Source: Amylostereum areolatum
Lineage: Eukaryota > Basidiomycota > Agaricomycetes > Russulales > Stereaceae
DNA: 64,000 nucleotides
NCBI GenBank assembly: GCA_012932865.1
Contig: SAXG01000007.1
Coordinates: 186,001 to 250,000 of the forward strand
Direction of reading: 5' to 3'
A program made the translations under genes and the position numbers. The notes under the pieces are model-generated. The model saw only the letters and a program-made list of their open reading frames with translations, had not been told where the DNA came from and did no database searches. This document shows, piece after piece, positions 30,560 through 41,761 of this stretch; the stretch's first letter is position 1; each line of letters begins with the position of its first letter.

Positions 30560-31393
30560 AGGTGGCTGCCGGGCGGACTCATGGGTTTAACGAACACGTT
30601 TGCCCCAGTGTGTCTGTGATCGGGGGCAGGGGGGCGACGCACCCTTCCAAACAATACGCCGACCACCCCTCCTGAATGGGTTATCGGGACGCATCGCCCC
30701 GCCTTTCCTGCAGACGTCAGTCCTGATGTAACGCGGCCCTGTGCATCATGTCGTGCGACGCACGCGCGGATGCAGGGGGTCGCGTACCACAACAGGGGCG
30801 GGACTAATGGGAGACGTCGGGTGGCGGCGGGATGGTGGGGGGCGGCGCCGTGCACGCGCGCGACGGTGAACGTGAATTCACCAACCGCGCAGGCGTGGAT
30901 GGCGGGGCCGTGGAAACGGTGGCTGGGGAGAAGGCAGACCAATGATGCACCAACGCCGAAATGGCGCCTTTGAACGCCAGAGAAGGGGTTAGCGGATGGA
31001 GAGAGGAGACGTGTGGGGCGCTCACCCGGGAGCCAAGTGGAATCTCCAACCCAAACGCATCCTTCGCACAGCTTGAGGAGGGTAGAGGGGGCGGCGCGGG
31101 CACCCTGACGTCGTCGTTGGACGGAGCGCTGCGGATTGAAACGTAGAGGTGGTGGAATGAGTGGCGAAAGGGGCGGATGAGAAAGGATCGGGGAGGGAGG
31201 ACGTGAAGGAGGCGCGCGAGGAGCAGGCTGAGTAGAGGTCGAGATGACCTTGGAACGAGAAGCGATGATGCGCCACTTAAATTCAAGGATATATGGTTAA
31301 GTGGTAATATGCTACATAGGTTCCAAAGGCTGGAGTTCAATCCCGCAGGAAGTCATTTATTTCGTAATTGAAATTGAAGCCGGGCACGGGACC
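30560..31393. other. Non-coding right end of the 19.3-kb element
   Basis: No supported gene. A tRNA-like stretch lies at about 31294-31352: TGGTTAAGTGG resembles an A box and GAGTTCAATCCC a B box, but the T-stem and acceptor do not pair well. It is at best a tRNA-derived repeat. Confidence 0.3.
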
Positions 31394-31468
31394 TGTGCCT
31401 GGGGAGGGAGACAGATCAGATGCAACCGGTGTTAACAGCCGGATGCAACCAGTGAACTGAACATCTAC
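31394..31468 (-). repeat. Right terminal inverted repeat of the 19.3-kb element
   Basis: Reverse complement of the left repeat; 31394-31459 pairs with 12213-12277. It is followed directly by GGACCTC (31469-31475), the right copy of the target duplication. Confidence 0.8.
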
Positions 31469-31748
31469 GGACCTCTTTCATCCACCTAAAAGAGCAAAAG
31501 ACCCACGTCAGTCCAAAGGCGTGGCAGACAAGAACAACATGCAGCACTTACTCATCCCATATAGCCAGAGCTCGATCACATTGCACCTCTGTCGATTTTG
31601 CTATCTTTGGTTTCCGGAGGTTGGGGCCATCCGTCTTGGGTGCGTGACTCTCGAACACCTTGGCAGATAGTTCTTTCAAAGCGGCAGTTCGTCCAGAGAA
31701 GAACGACGGCTTGGATGACTTGGTCGTCGATGTTTTCTTAGCCGGCAT
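31469..31748 (-). pseudogene. DUF3435/C2H2 gene, N-terminal exons, cut off
   Basis: A Met at 31748 starts a Lys/Ser-rich leader (PAKKTSTTKSSKPSFFSG), then EVQCDRALAIWDE. A 66-nt GT-AG intron (31551-31486) leads to a short exon coding WMKEV, cut at 31469 by the 19.3-kb insertion. The frame continues at 12203 with EVHPTVDPNQVW, sharing the EV codons through the duplicated GGACCTC. DUF3435 proteins begin with a similar helical segment containing a Trp-rich motif. It is a true 5' fragment of the gene whose remainder is at 9268-12203; alone it cannot make the protein. Confidence 0.75.
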
Positions 31749-32894
31749 AGTCGGTGGTGGTGGTGGTGGTGGTGTACTAGGTAGGTGTTGTCGAGAGTCG
31801 AGAAAAGAGCAAGGGCGGGAGGGGAGTTTGGAGAGGTTAGAAAGCTCAGCGTGAAAAGTGGCTCGCCTTTTATCTCCCTCGCCTGCACCGCCATCTCTTC
31901 GTCCAAGACGAACTTATCGTCACTGCCAAAGGGGTCGGGGATACAGGCCACTGCGGATCAAAAACGGTCGGACAAAACGGAGTGGGGTGCCGGCCATTGG
32001 TCACGTGGCCAGCCTGATTTGGAAGAGTACTTGTGCCAGCGGTGTAATAATTCGCTAGGATCGACGCCGGCGCAGCAGGTTAAAGGTGTGTCATATTCTA
32101 AAACCCTCACGGCGCCGGAGACGACAGCTTACCAGAAATCAGCTTTCGCGCCATGCTTTAGTTTTACGCACGAATGCGACATGTACATACCCACCACCAT
32201 TCAATCGGCCGCCGTGCACGGTGGCATAGAATTCACTCGTTGTATGCTGGTTGCATGTATTTTGGTCGGCGTCTGTCGGCGTCAAGAGTCTCAGCTCAGG
32301 CTCGAACCGGCCTTGGGTCGGTTCCCAATTGGCTCCCATCGCACTCGGCGTCTCTGAAATACGTGTGTAGATGATTGATCGTATCAGTTTCGAACATGAC
32401 CTGATATGGATAAGGCGACGTCAAGACGGTACGCTCGTGTCCTGAATGTGTATGCAGGCCATCGATTTTCATTTGCATGCATTGGTGTGCTGTGAAGGCG
32501 GGCATAGGCGTGGAGGGCACGCGTCGGCGGTCCGACTCGTCACAGTGGTATCAGGACGAGCAGTGCAGTTCTCGGATGTTCGGTAGGGTGTATTAGTAGG
32601 TTGAAATTGAATCATTGGCGCTGATATATGCAATAGCCGCAGTGATTAGACATGTTTGACGGTCGACGTGGCTTGCGCATCACTGCGGCAGACCGCACGG
32701 AGACCGTCATATAAAATACCTTGCCCTGCCTCGTCTTTCCTCAGGTCTCCTTTCTTTTCTCCTCCCGGCTCGCTCACGAACATCCGTACCCTTCCCCCCT
32801 TCGGTCTCGTATAGCAAGTTCACGCATCCGCCTTTTTATCTTATTATTTCATTCTCTTTTTTGCATCATCTCCCGCCCACTCCTCGCATCATCA
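31749..32894. other. Intergenic region
   Basis: No gene supported. TGGTATCAGGAC at 32549 resembles the initiator-tRNA primer-binding site of LTR elements (TGGTATCAGAGC) and may mark an old LTR end. TATAAAATACC (about 32710) and a CT-rich tract to 32890 look like the promoter of the next gene. Confidence 0.4.
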
Positions 32895-33732
32895 ATGGCC
32901 GCCGTCGCTTCTTCCTCCAACCTTTTCCAGTCCAGTCTCTTCCTTGCGCATTCGGAGTCCTTCGCGCCCGCGCAGCGCCGCGCATTTCACAACCGCACCG
33001 CGTCTGCGCCCACCAACGAGCAAGCCAGCTCCATCCTCCGCCAGCCCCGTGGCCCGCCCAGCGGTCCCGCGACCGCGCACACCTCGTCTTGGCGTCAGCG
33101 CGCGCGTCCTGCGGAGCTCCCCCTCCAAGCAGAGCCCTCGACCACAACGGAGGCCCCCGCGTCGCCCGGAAAGTCGCCGAAGTCCCCCAAGTCTCCGAAA
33201 CGCCGTGGCGGTCGTCGTTCGGCAACCCCGCGTTCGGGCACCCCGCGCTCCGCGTCGCCGTCTGTCTCGGAGGACAGCTGGAGATCGCGCTCGTCCTCCC
33301 CGGCGCCTTTCAAGGCCGCGCGCTCCCCCCTCCCCGTTGTTGAGACCCCCGCTCCTGCCAGCGCTGGTAAGTTTTACTGTCCCATTGCGCTCATGTGATC
33401 GCGATCCTTATCATGATGTGTTCGTAGCACCTATCGCGGAGGGTCCCCGAGTATACTCCCTCGTCGACCTCCTCGCCCTCTCCGTTTCGCCCCTCGTTGG
33501 CGTGAGCGCCAAGGACGAAGCGCACATGGAAGACCTTGTTCTCAACCACACCTGGCGCCGTGGCCCGCAGGGCACCAGCTCGCGCTCGTCATCGCGCTCG
33601 CCTTCGCCCTCTGCTTCGCGTTCCTCTTCGCGCGCATCCTCTCCCGCGCGCCGGACCTCCGAGGGTCGTCGTCGTGCGCCTTCGCCGTCCAAGCTCCGCG
33701 AGAGTGTTCTCAACGCCGAGGACAGCGATTAA
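32895..33732 (+). CDS. Unknown Ser/Pro-rich protein, 258 aa
   Basis: Exons 32895-33366 and 33428-33732 (61-nt intron, GTAAGT...TTCGTAG) total 777 nt, a multiple of three. The N-terminal two thirds are low complexity, with SPGKSPKSPKSPKRRGGRR and Arg/Ser repeats. Exon 2 begins with a more ordered segment, GPRVYSLVDLLALSVSPLVG, then another Ser/Arg tail. It has a TATA-like element and CT tract upstream, so it is probably expressed. The ordered segment could be a conserved fungal motif, but I do not recognise it. Function unknown. Confidence 0.75.
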
Positions 33733-34268
33733 GCGCGTCGCCTCTCGTGTCCATGTTCTTGCGTGTACTCTGTATTCCGAGGTTTTGTTCTGGTTCTGCT
33801 CCGCGATGACGTTAACTTATTGATATTGGATGGGCCATCTCGCTCGCTCTCCCTTCGCTCCTAACTTATGTTTATGCATTTTTACGACCAACCCTTGTTT
33901 TCATGACACCACCCATCCACCCACCCACCACCTCCTTTTGTTCAGCATACCATTTGTACTTCGTACACTTCGTTATAATCAACAATATCACACTGTGTTT
34001 TACTCTGTATAGCTTGCGTGCCGTTCACGGATGAGGCCTGGACTGGGACATCGTTGATGGTTTATGTTTAGGCCTTAGGTGCAACATCACAAGTGTATGG
34101 AGGTGTGAAAGAATCCGCCTTCCGTCTACCGTTCGCGCGCATGCTGCTTGGCGTGGATAAATGCACAAAATTGACAGACCCGGAAAAATAGGGTGAAGTG
34201 CTTTGAGTAATGCATATGAACAGGCGCTGTATTGGTGGGATCGAAGTGCAAACCGCACCTGTGAAATC
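33733..34268. other. Intergenic region between convergent genes
   Basis: AT-richer sequence containing the 3' UTRs of both flanking genes. No gene or repeat recognised. Confidence 0.5.
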
Positions 34269-35973
34269 TTAGTAAAAGCCACTCCGGGAGACGGCCACGC
34301 TCAGCCCTTCTCCTCGTAACCGATCTTCAAGCTGCGGATACAAAAACCTTTTCGGTAGCTTGATATGACGAATCGGGGTGCCAGATTCACGACGGGCTCG
34401 TAGGGACTTCATCAGGCGCTCTTCGCAAGCGAACGGGAAATCGCCTAGTGCGTGAAACATTTCTTCGGGTTCCAGGATACTAAGAGACTCGAGCTCTAGG
34501 AATAGGATAGTTTTCATTGCAGGCGTTTGGGAGTCGTCTGGAGCGGAGGGCGAGTGGAATTGGTCCAGAGCATCGAACAGACTAAACACAGCTTTCCCAA
34601 CGACGCGTAATCGGCGGACTTTGGTCGCAGACTTGAAGGTGTTGACCCATCTCTCCGCGGTCGGATCCTCGTCGTCTCGATACGTGAGATCTAACGTGCC
34701 GCCTAGTGGAAGACCCTGACAAGGGTTGTCGCCTTCGAATGTCCCCGGAGGTTCGATGTAAACGCAATGGTCTTCCCACAACGTGTGGGAGGAACCTGTC
34801 GATATGGGCCACGGATCGCGGAAAAGTTTCAAGTCGACCACATGTCTCGCGGTGTTCCTGTTGAGGTAGATGGCTCCGGGGATGTAAGTGACGCGCGACA
34901 GCACGGCTGCAAGGAAGGCAGAGGAAGTGAGGGGTTGTCTGAAACCGAGTGACCAGGTCATTCTGGATGCCGGTTCTGAGAGCAGTTTGTAAAATGCGAT
35001 CGAGCGATCGGACAAAGAGGTGATAGTCATGAGGGAGCAAAGCTCGACGGAGGGGGGAAGAGGGATTGGTTGATGGTCGTCGAAATCGTCAGGAGCAGGA
35101 TCCACGAATTCCAAGTTGAATAGCATCGGCATGCATCGTAGGAGGGTTGAAAGCTGGTCGATCGTTGGCTTGATCCCTGATAGAGATCCTTCGTAGGACA
35201 ACATTAGCCATTTAAGGCATGGGAAAGGAGTGGTACAGGGGGTGAGTGCGGGTATAATGTCTGTGATATCCAACCATTTCAATCGTGGCAAGGATGCGGC
35301 GAAGGCGTCTTGAAGAGCAACCTCGCAGGGCTCTCCGCGGTTCTCGAGCTGCAAGGATTCCAGGACAGGAAATCGGGAACTGGAAGGTATCATTTTGATA
35401 AATGAGGGAATATCCCTTCCAAACAGAATCAGATCTCTCAGGCGTTGAGAGTGCTCGTCGATGACTTGTTGGAAGAATTCTGTGGGCTGAAAGCTTGCAC
35501 GATATCCAGAGTCTGCGAGGACGTCGATATCCAACGGGGCGAGCCTTGAACGCAAAAGTAGCTCGTTAGCCCACGGTCTTGTTAACTTGGTATAGTGTAC
35601 GTGACGCCAAAGCGTGGCACAGTTGAGCGCAATCTGCAGTGGCGTCACGATGAATGGTTGGCGGGGCACAAATGACAAGCGACAAGCGCACCTGTCTCCA
35701 GCTGTGACATACATGGGTAACTCTGATCCACCCGAGTCCATCCGATGAACCATCGTTGTCTTGATCTGTGATAACGTCAATGGAATAAGGCCAAACGTCT
35801 CTCAGGATATCGAATATCTCCAGGAGGATCTCGGGCGGCAGTGAAGAAACAGGCGTGAAGGAGTTCCTCCACCTACGACCCAATGTCACCACTTCGGAGA
35901 GAACTTCAAGTTCATCTTCTAATTCTGCAAGAATATTTTTGCGTGGTTTATTGGGAACTTGAGCACTATGCAC
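34269..35973 (-). CDS. F-box protein, 548 aa
   Basis: Exons 35973-35692 and 35633-34269 (58-nt intron) total 1647 nt, a multiple of three. Residues about 1-35 form a helix, followed by the F-box (LPPEILLEIFDILRDV...WIRVTHVCHSWRQIALNCATLW), the standard agaricomycete form with HVCxxWR...LW. The rest is a Leu-rich-repeat-like domain (FPVLESLQLENRG, LPRLKWLDITDI, PCLKWLMLSYEG) ending near 34269. F-box proteins recruit substrates to SCF E3 ubiquitin ligase; the substrate cannot be told. The intron sits inside the F-box region, as is common in this family. Intact, unlike the F-box relatives at 12765, 26650 and 61712. Confidence 0.88.
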
Positions 35974-36345
35974 GCGTTTCGACGCTACTTCGTCAGAAAA
36001 CCTTGAGAGTGCAACGGGGAGCCAAAAATCGCTATAAAGGATGGCGCGATGAGCCTACTTTAGCTCTTGACTGATAGTACACTGTCATACCGAGGATTAC
36101 TTGGTAGCATTTTTCGACATATCGGAGTCAACTCGAGATCGACCACCACGGACTTAGATGCGAACCCAGGACATCGGACAAGAGCCTGCCAGTGAAGCTA
36201 TGGATGAGCGTGCATCAATACCGGCACGTGGTAGTCCAAGAAAGGCAACTCAGGTGAACCAAAAATTACGCCACTCGCCAGACAAGTCTGACTCTTTTCC
36301 TTGTCATTTCTCTCTCAACCACCACATTTTCCCCACTTCATCACC

Positions 36346-38845
36346 ATGGACGTCGACATGAAAATCAAGGAGGAAGTCGAAGACAAACGCGAAAAGGAGA
36401 AAGATCGTGATTACGACCGCGACCGGAGCGACAGGGATAGGGAACCTCACAGAGATAGGGATAGGCGGGACCGCGACCGGGACAGAGGGAGGGACCGTGA
36501 CCGTCGCGACTCGGGTAGGTTCATCCTTATGAACTATCAAGTGCATTCAGACTCATTTTTGGGCGGTGCGATGGGGTTCAGGACGAGGCAGGCGCGGGGG
36601 CGGTCATGGCGATCACTGGGAACCTGATGACAGGAGGATAGACGTTCGTGTTCACGGCTTTCGTGTTGCAATAAAGTTTTGACCCGCTTTCTTTTTACAG
36701 CGCCGTCGGCGTACGCACTCTCGCTCGCGTTCGCCCAGACGCTCTGCGTCACCGCGCCGTCGGGCGAGGCGCTCTCGTTCCTCTCGTAGTCGCTCCCGCT
36801 CCGGCAGCCCATCGCGTTCTCGGGACCGCAGAGGTTCTGAGCCATTCCCCCGTTCGCTCGGTGGTCCAATGAATGCCCCACACGAGGAAGCGGTCGAGTT
36901 CGGCAAAATCAGCAAACGCGAGAACCGGGTCTACGTCGGCAACCTCAGCTACGACGTCAAGTACAGAGACCTGATGGAATTCATGCGGGGAGGTGGGTGG
37001 GGGAATCTTAGATGTTGTGGTCGTTTTTTCAGCCGCCGCCCTGGGGGGAGAAGAAAGGTAGAAGTCGGGGTCGGAGCAGTGGGAGAGGTCGAGGTCTTGG
37101 GTGAGGAGGCAGAGGTTCGAGGCGTAACAGGGCGTGGGTTAGCAGCGGGTGCAGGAATGCGGCGCGATATCGTCCTCGACGTAGGCTCTTCAATCCGTGC
37201 AGCGCGGTTTCGCCGGCGAAAAGGGGCGGGGGGTCGGAGCTCAACAGGGCGGAGGGGCGATTTCAATTTCTTTCTTTGGCGGGCGGCGAGTTGTGAGGAA
37301 GGTTTATTGATGGGCATTTTCGACTGTTAGCTGGTGAGGTCCTGTTCGCCGAAGTCCTCGTCACCCCGACCGGAATCTCGAAGGGTTGTGGGTGAGTGGC
37401 CCGTCGTTATTCCTTGGTACATCTTCTGACGTTCGCCCTGTAGCATTGTTGAATATGCCTCTCAAGAGGATTCGCAAAGAGCTGTCCGTGAGCTTTCGGA
37501 ACAGCCTCTGCTTGGTCGTCCTGTGTTCATTCGTGAGGTATTCATTTTGACGATTTCTACCGTCGCACGCAGTTTGACCTCGGTGTTAGGACCGTGAAAA
37601 CGAATCTCGCTTCGGCGCCACTCCTGTTCCCGGTAAAATTGGAATGGCAATGGCAGGGCAAGGTCTGCATGCCGCACCTCCTCCTCGTCCCTCCTACCAC
37701 AACTCTCTTGGAGGAGGAGGTCCTCAAAACCCCGGAAATCAACTTTACGTTGGAAATGTTAGTGGTATGGTTGTTACATGAGTGCTGTTTTCTAACGTTA
37801 TATCCAGCTGCCGTATCAGGCTGGATGGCAAGACTTGAAGGACCTGTTCAGGTCTGCTGGCAACATCGTTCGCGCTGACATCAACATTGGTGCGGATGGC
37901 CGCCCGAAAGGCAGTGGTACAGTCATTTTCGAGACATCAAAAGACGCCCAGCAGGCCATTTGTATGTCATACTCTCCTTCGTCTGACACTTCCCACTGAT
38001 GTTTCCTTAGCCATGTACAATGGCTTCGACTGGTATGGACGCATCTTAGAAGTTCGCGAAGTGGGTGTTTTGTCTACTATCATTCGTAGAGCCCGCCCTC
38101 AGGTTTCTTACAGGATCGTTTTGCTGGGCTTACGGGTCCTGGTGGTTTCCGCGGCGGTCTCCGTGGCGGATTGCGTGGCATGCGTGGTGGCTTCCGAGGC
38201 GGCCTTGGCCGTGGGGGCATGCGTGGTGGATATGGTGGTGCTGGACGCGAATTCAACCAAGACTTGTATGCGGACTACCCCGGTCCTGATGCTCAAGGCA
38301 CCACATTCGCCGGCGCTGGGGCCTTCAACAGCTCTCTGCAACCCGCATATGGCACACAAGGCTATGACCCGGAGCCTAGCCAGCAGATCATGGTTCGGAA
38401 TGTAAGGTCATCCAGACATACTCTTTCCTCCTTTGTCGCTGATACTATTTGCCCGTATAGCTTCCGTGGTCGACAGCCAATGAAGATCTGGTTGAATTGT
38501 TCGAGACCACTGGTCAGGTCGAGCTGGCCGAAATCCTTTTCGACGGAACACGATCGAAAGGCGCCGGTGTCGTTCAGTTTGGTCAGGCTGCTGAGGCAGA
38601 GACGGCAATTGGTGCGTACTTCACGTTAAATGTCCTCACCTTTATTTAATGCCGATGTTCTGTAGCTAAGTTCCAGGCGTACATGTATGGAGGTCGACCT
38701 CTCGGTTTGTCTTTTCTTTTCTCCGTGGATGCTGGTGGGCTAACCAGATATCGTAGATGTCCGCTTCAACGATCGCTGGCACACGTTCACACCCACCGCA
38801 GCCAAAGGAGGGCAGGCTATGCCCATGCAAGCCGACGTCATTTAA
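36346..38845 (+). CDS. Three-RRM RNA-binding protein (Gbp2/Hrb1-like)
   Basis: Exons: 36346-36540, 36701-36992, 37331-37391, 37444-37537, 37590-37757, 37808-37961, 38011-38060, 38114-38401, 38461-38611, 38666-38704, 38757-38845 (1581 nt, 526 aa, in frame). The end of exon 1 is the least certain join. The N-terminus is Arg/Asp/Glu then an SR-like block (RTHSRSRSPRRSASPRR). RRM1 has RVYVGNLSYDV; RRM2 has QLYVGNLPYQAGWQDLKDLF and GSGTVIFET. Then comes a Gly/Arg-rich RGG spacer (about 38140-38250), and RRM3 has IMVRNLPWSTANEDLVELF. This architecture matches yeast Gbp2/Hrb1, poly(A)+ RNA-binding proteins that couple transcription and splicing control to mRNA export. The second intron is long (338 nt). 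Confidence 0.87.
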
Positions 38846-39202
38846 GATGCCTGCGGTTTCATATCCCCATTGACCTTCATGTTACTTATTTCTCGTTAAT
38901 ATTTCCTGTCTCTCAACTCCCAAGCGAAGTCTTCTGAAACGACTCTTAGCCCGCAATGACGACACGTCTGTCCATAATTACGGGTTCCAAATTCGCAGTG
39001 TCCATGATCCCCTTCAGCCCCGTTTGTACATGTGTTTCTATATGCATCTATTTATGACACTTCGGCTTGCACTGTGTTTATCCTATACCAGCCGATCAAC
39101 ATCGCTGACCGGTGCCCTTTCGTAAATCTGGCATAGTCCATGTGGTCTCTGTAGCTGCATTTTCAGATCCCTGACTGAAAGATATGGAAGAAGTGGACAG
39201 GA
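38846..39202. other. Intergenic region between convergent genes
   Basis: 3' flanks of the RRM gene and the O-methyltransferase. Nothing else recognised. Confidence 0.5.
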
Positions 39203-41065
39203 CTAAATCACTGAGGGCACCGCGATCATTTGCTGGTGTGGGGCATTCGCCACTCTGTACACCCGCTCCATCTTCCATCCACTTCTGATAAACAGACTGC
39301 AGTACTGATCTAATGTGCGTTCTTGTCCATTCATCAAGAGGGAAAGCTGCGCAACAATCAGTTCATAGCATAGCTTTCTACGCATGTCACCAGTACTCGC
39401 CTGCAAGTCTGCCAGGTGGACCCGAGAGTTGGCGAGCCCGAAGTTGGCCAGTAGAGGGGTGGGCGCAGGATCAATAGCTCCTCCAGATATGCCTCTTACT
39501 TCATCCACTGAGCTGCTCGACTGGCGGCATGTGTATGCGAGAATGTGTTCGATAACCATAAGTCTTGTGTGTTGACTCGCGGCGGCACGAAGGTGTTTCA
39601 GTATCTTCAAGGCGTACGAATCCGACCAGTCGTGTAGAACCATACGTAGTAGGAATATCGCGGCGTCGGTGATCGGTTGAGGTGTGAAAAAGTCATGAAC
39701 TGACGAGCCTGGTGGTAAGCGCAAACGGTATTCGTGTCCCTGAACTGCCCAACACACCTTGCAGATGGACACGTTTATCAAACAACGCGTGCGGTAAGTG
39801 CGACTGCCAGTACTGAAGTGAACCATTAGTCTGAGACGCGTTACCCCAAACCCTAATCGTACTTCTTTAGCGAGAATGATAACGGCGGGACGGTCTTGGA
39901 CCACTGCTTTCAGAGAAGGGAGATAGTGAAGAATCTCTAGGGTCGTGGACCCGACTCCCCCTCCTACGTCCACGATACAGCTGCCAGCCGGGAGAGTTGA
40001 CCAGTCGAATCCTGGTTTAAATAAATGTCGGTGATGGCCAGAGGCGTACTGTTGGCGAGATGGCTTCCTACCTCTTAGAATTGCTTTCGGGGGGGACAAT
40101 CGTCGGGCACCATCCATGGCCATGGAAAACCGAGCGAGGCGGTCCCTGTTTTCGGGAGATTCGTACCAGCTGAATATCTCGAGGTCCGTCGAGAATGCTC
40201 GATTGAACGCGCTCTCTGTAGGATTGCCGGAAGACTGGGTTGATGCTTCGAGAATGGTATCAGAAAAGGCTGTCGCGGAGCGGAAGACTTCATCTGTGCT
40301 ATATATGAAGGCACGTTATTGGGACGAAGATATAGTTGAGGATGCCACCTTACAAACATTCTACCATGGCGGAGTATCCGCGGGCACCCACGAACTTATT
40401 TACTGGCCTAGAGTGAGAACAAATGATCATCCATCAGCGGTGTTCAGAGGCTGACTTGGATACTAGCACTCACCGGCTGAGTACATGATGAGAATCTTTA
40501 CCAGTGTCCAACAGTGAGGAAATCTGATTGTTCGCAAATACATCTGGCGAGACTTCACGGAAGATATGGTGCGTAGCCAGGGCTCGTAGAATTTGACCTG
40601 ATCGTGCATCAAGAAGTAGTACGGGGACCAGCGTGAGGACCTTACCGAGTTTCGAAGGTTCTACTCCGACCTCTCGTCCGATGGCATTGATATGGCGCCC
40701 TTCCGCACCCGCTTCTCGGAGGACCTCCGCGGTACATGTTCGACTCGCGATGCTGAGCGCAGACGAAAGGAGGAACTATAAAGCTATCAGGGGTAACCGG
40801 AGAGCGATAACAAATGGCGCACGCCCGTAGAACGGTCCAACAAAGTCAGCGAAGGAGGCCGAATAGTGGCTATGAGCTGAGCGGCGGCGGCTACAATTCG
40901 AATGGTTGCGGACTCCACGTCGCCATCGGATCTGATTTCTTGGCTTTGGTCTGTAAATTCCTCGTCGAGAGTAGGGAAATGCTTCCCTGTCTCCGTACAC
41001 CTGAGAGAGATCACAGAAACGGACTCGACAATAATGGTCGCAAGACTTTGAAGAATGTCAGCCAT
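39203..41065 (-). CDS. SAM-dependent O-methyltransferase, 474 aa
   Basis: Nine exons: 41065-40823, 40775-40646, 40597-40474, 40407-40358, 40293-40072, 40011-39863, 39812-39758, 39708-39401, 39346-39203; 1425 nt, in frame. The N-terminal dimerisation part starts MADILQSLATII and includes a winged-helix segment (LATHHIFREVSPDVFANN). The Rossmann SAM site is IVDVGGGVGSTTLEI, followed by VVQDRP and HDFFTPQP. The catalytic region has LRMVLHDWSDSYALKIL, with the His of plant-type O-methyltransferases (DUF-free PF00891 family), and the end has LMNGQERT. Such enzymes methylate phenolic hydroxyls in secondary metabolism; the substrate is unknown. The eighth intron uses GC-AG (39400-39347), supported because it restores DLQLSLLMNGQERT. 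It points away from the reductase gene at 44541. Confidence 0.9.
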
Positions 41066-41761
41066 GACTTCAAGGTGCTGAAGAGTGAGGTAGTGAGGTA
41101 GACGTTTGGAGCAAGAAAATTGTTCCCTGTTATACTGTACGTAGCTTACGGTCGTGCACATGGAGCGTTATTGACAGCGCCCAAGGACTGACAAGGTTCG
41201 AGGGTTACAAGGGCATCTGCGAGGTACTGTGGGTTTACGTACCACAGGCCCACACTCACGGCGGTGATTGGCAAGGTTTGAGGGTACCACGAGGTGGGAG
41301 TTTAGGGCTGTGCAAGGAGATCCGTGTCACAGTACATATGTAAACAAGCTTGATGCAGTCTTTAGGCGATCCTGAAATTGAGAAGGTTTGACACAAGTGT
41401 CTCGTCTGCCCTGGGAGACTACTTAAGTATCTTGAAGTGGAGTTGTGTGAGAAACAGGCTGGTCACGGTCGAGCCGCCGCCTCGGACAGGTTCGGCGGAT
41501 CCCGGCACCCGAGATTCGGAGCGGCCAGCGCGGCGCGCGGCGAGGACTTCCATGGCAACTTTCAAGTTTGACAAGAACTGAGCTACTTCAGTTCCTCAGA
41601 AGAAGTATTGTTATACATTTTCATCAAATTCACGCATCACGATGGTCACTCTGTCGCCCTCCCTAACTGTATAAGTATCTCCTCTTCAATCTCCCTAGTT
41701 CGCTATCTATTGCCAGCTCCGCATTCCAAGGCTACTACCCGGCGAGTGAGTCTTCGCAGTT
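41066..41761. other. Intergenic region (divergent promoters)
   Basis: Upstream regions of the methyltransferase (left) and membrane-protein gene (right). A CT-rich tract lies at about 41650-41740. No gene recognised. Confidence 0.45.

Larger units (their letters stand above)
12204..31468. mobile_element. 19.3-kb TIR element inserted in DUF3435 gene (KDZ-like?)
   Basis: Both ends read inward with the same sequence: CAGTT(G/C)ACT(A/G)GTTGCATCC, then a shared CATCTGATCTGTCTCC stretch. Identical 7-bp GGACCTC copies lie at 12197-12203 and 31469-31475. The host gene is split exactly here: N-terminal exons to the right, the rest to the left, both on the minus strand, and frame is kept when one GGACCTC is removed. 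The only transposase inside is the 3' part of a KDZ gene (15608-17618), so KDZ-type mobilisation is the natural guess. KDZ/Zisupton elements are described with about 8-bp duplications; 7 bp match here. Other contents are a gypsy element, two F-box-like genes, a coiled-coil gene and minisatellites. Boundaries seen; class inferred. Confidence 0.72.

Noticed and set aside
29161..30942. 593-codon minus-strand frame rich in Pro/Arg/Ser
   Set aside because: It is the translation of GC-rich tandem repeats; equally long frames exist on the other strand and no domain is present.
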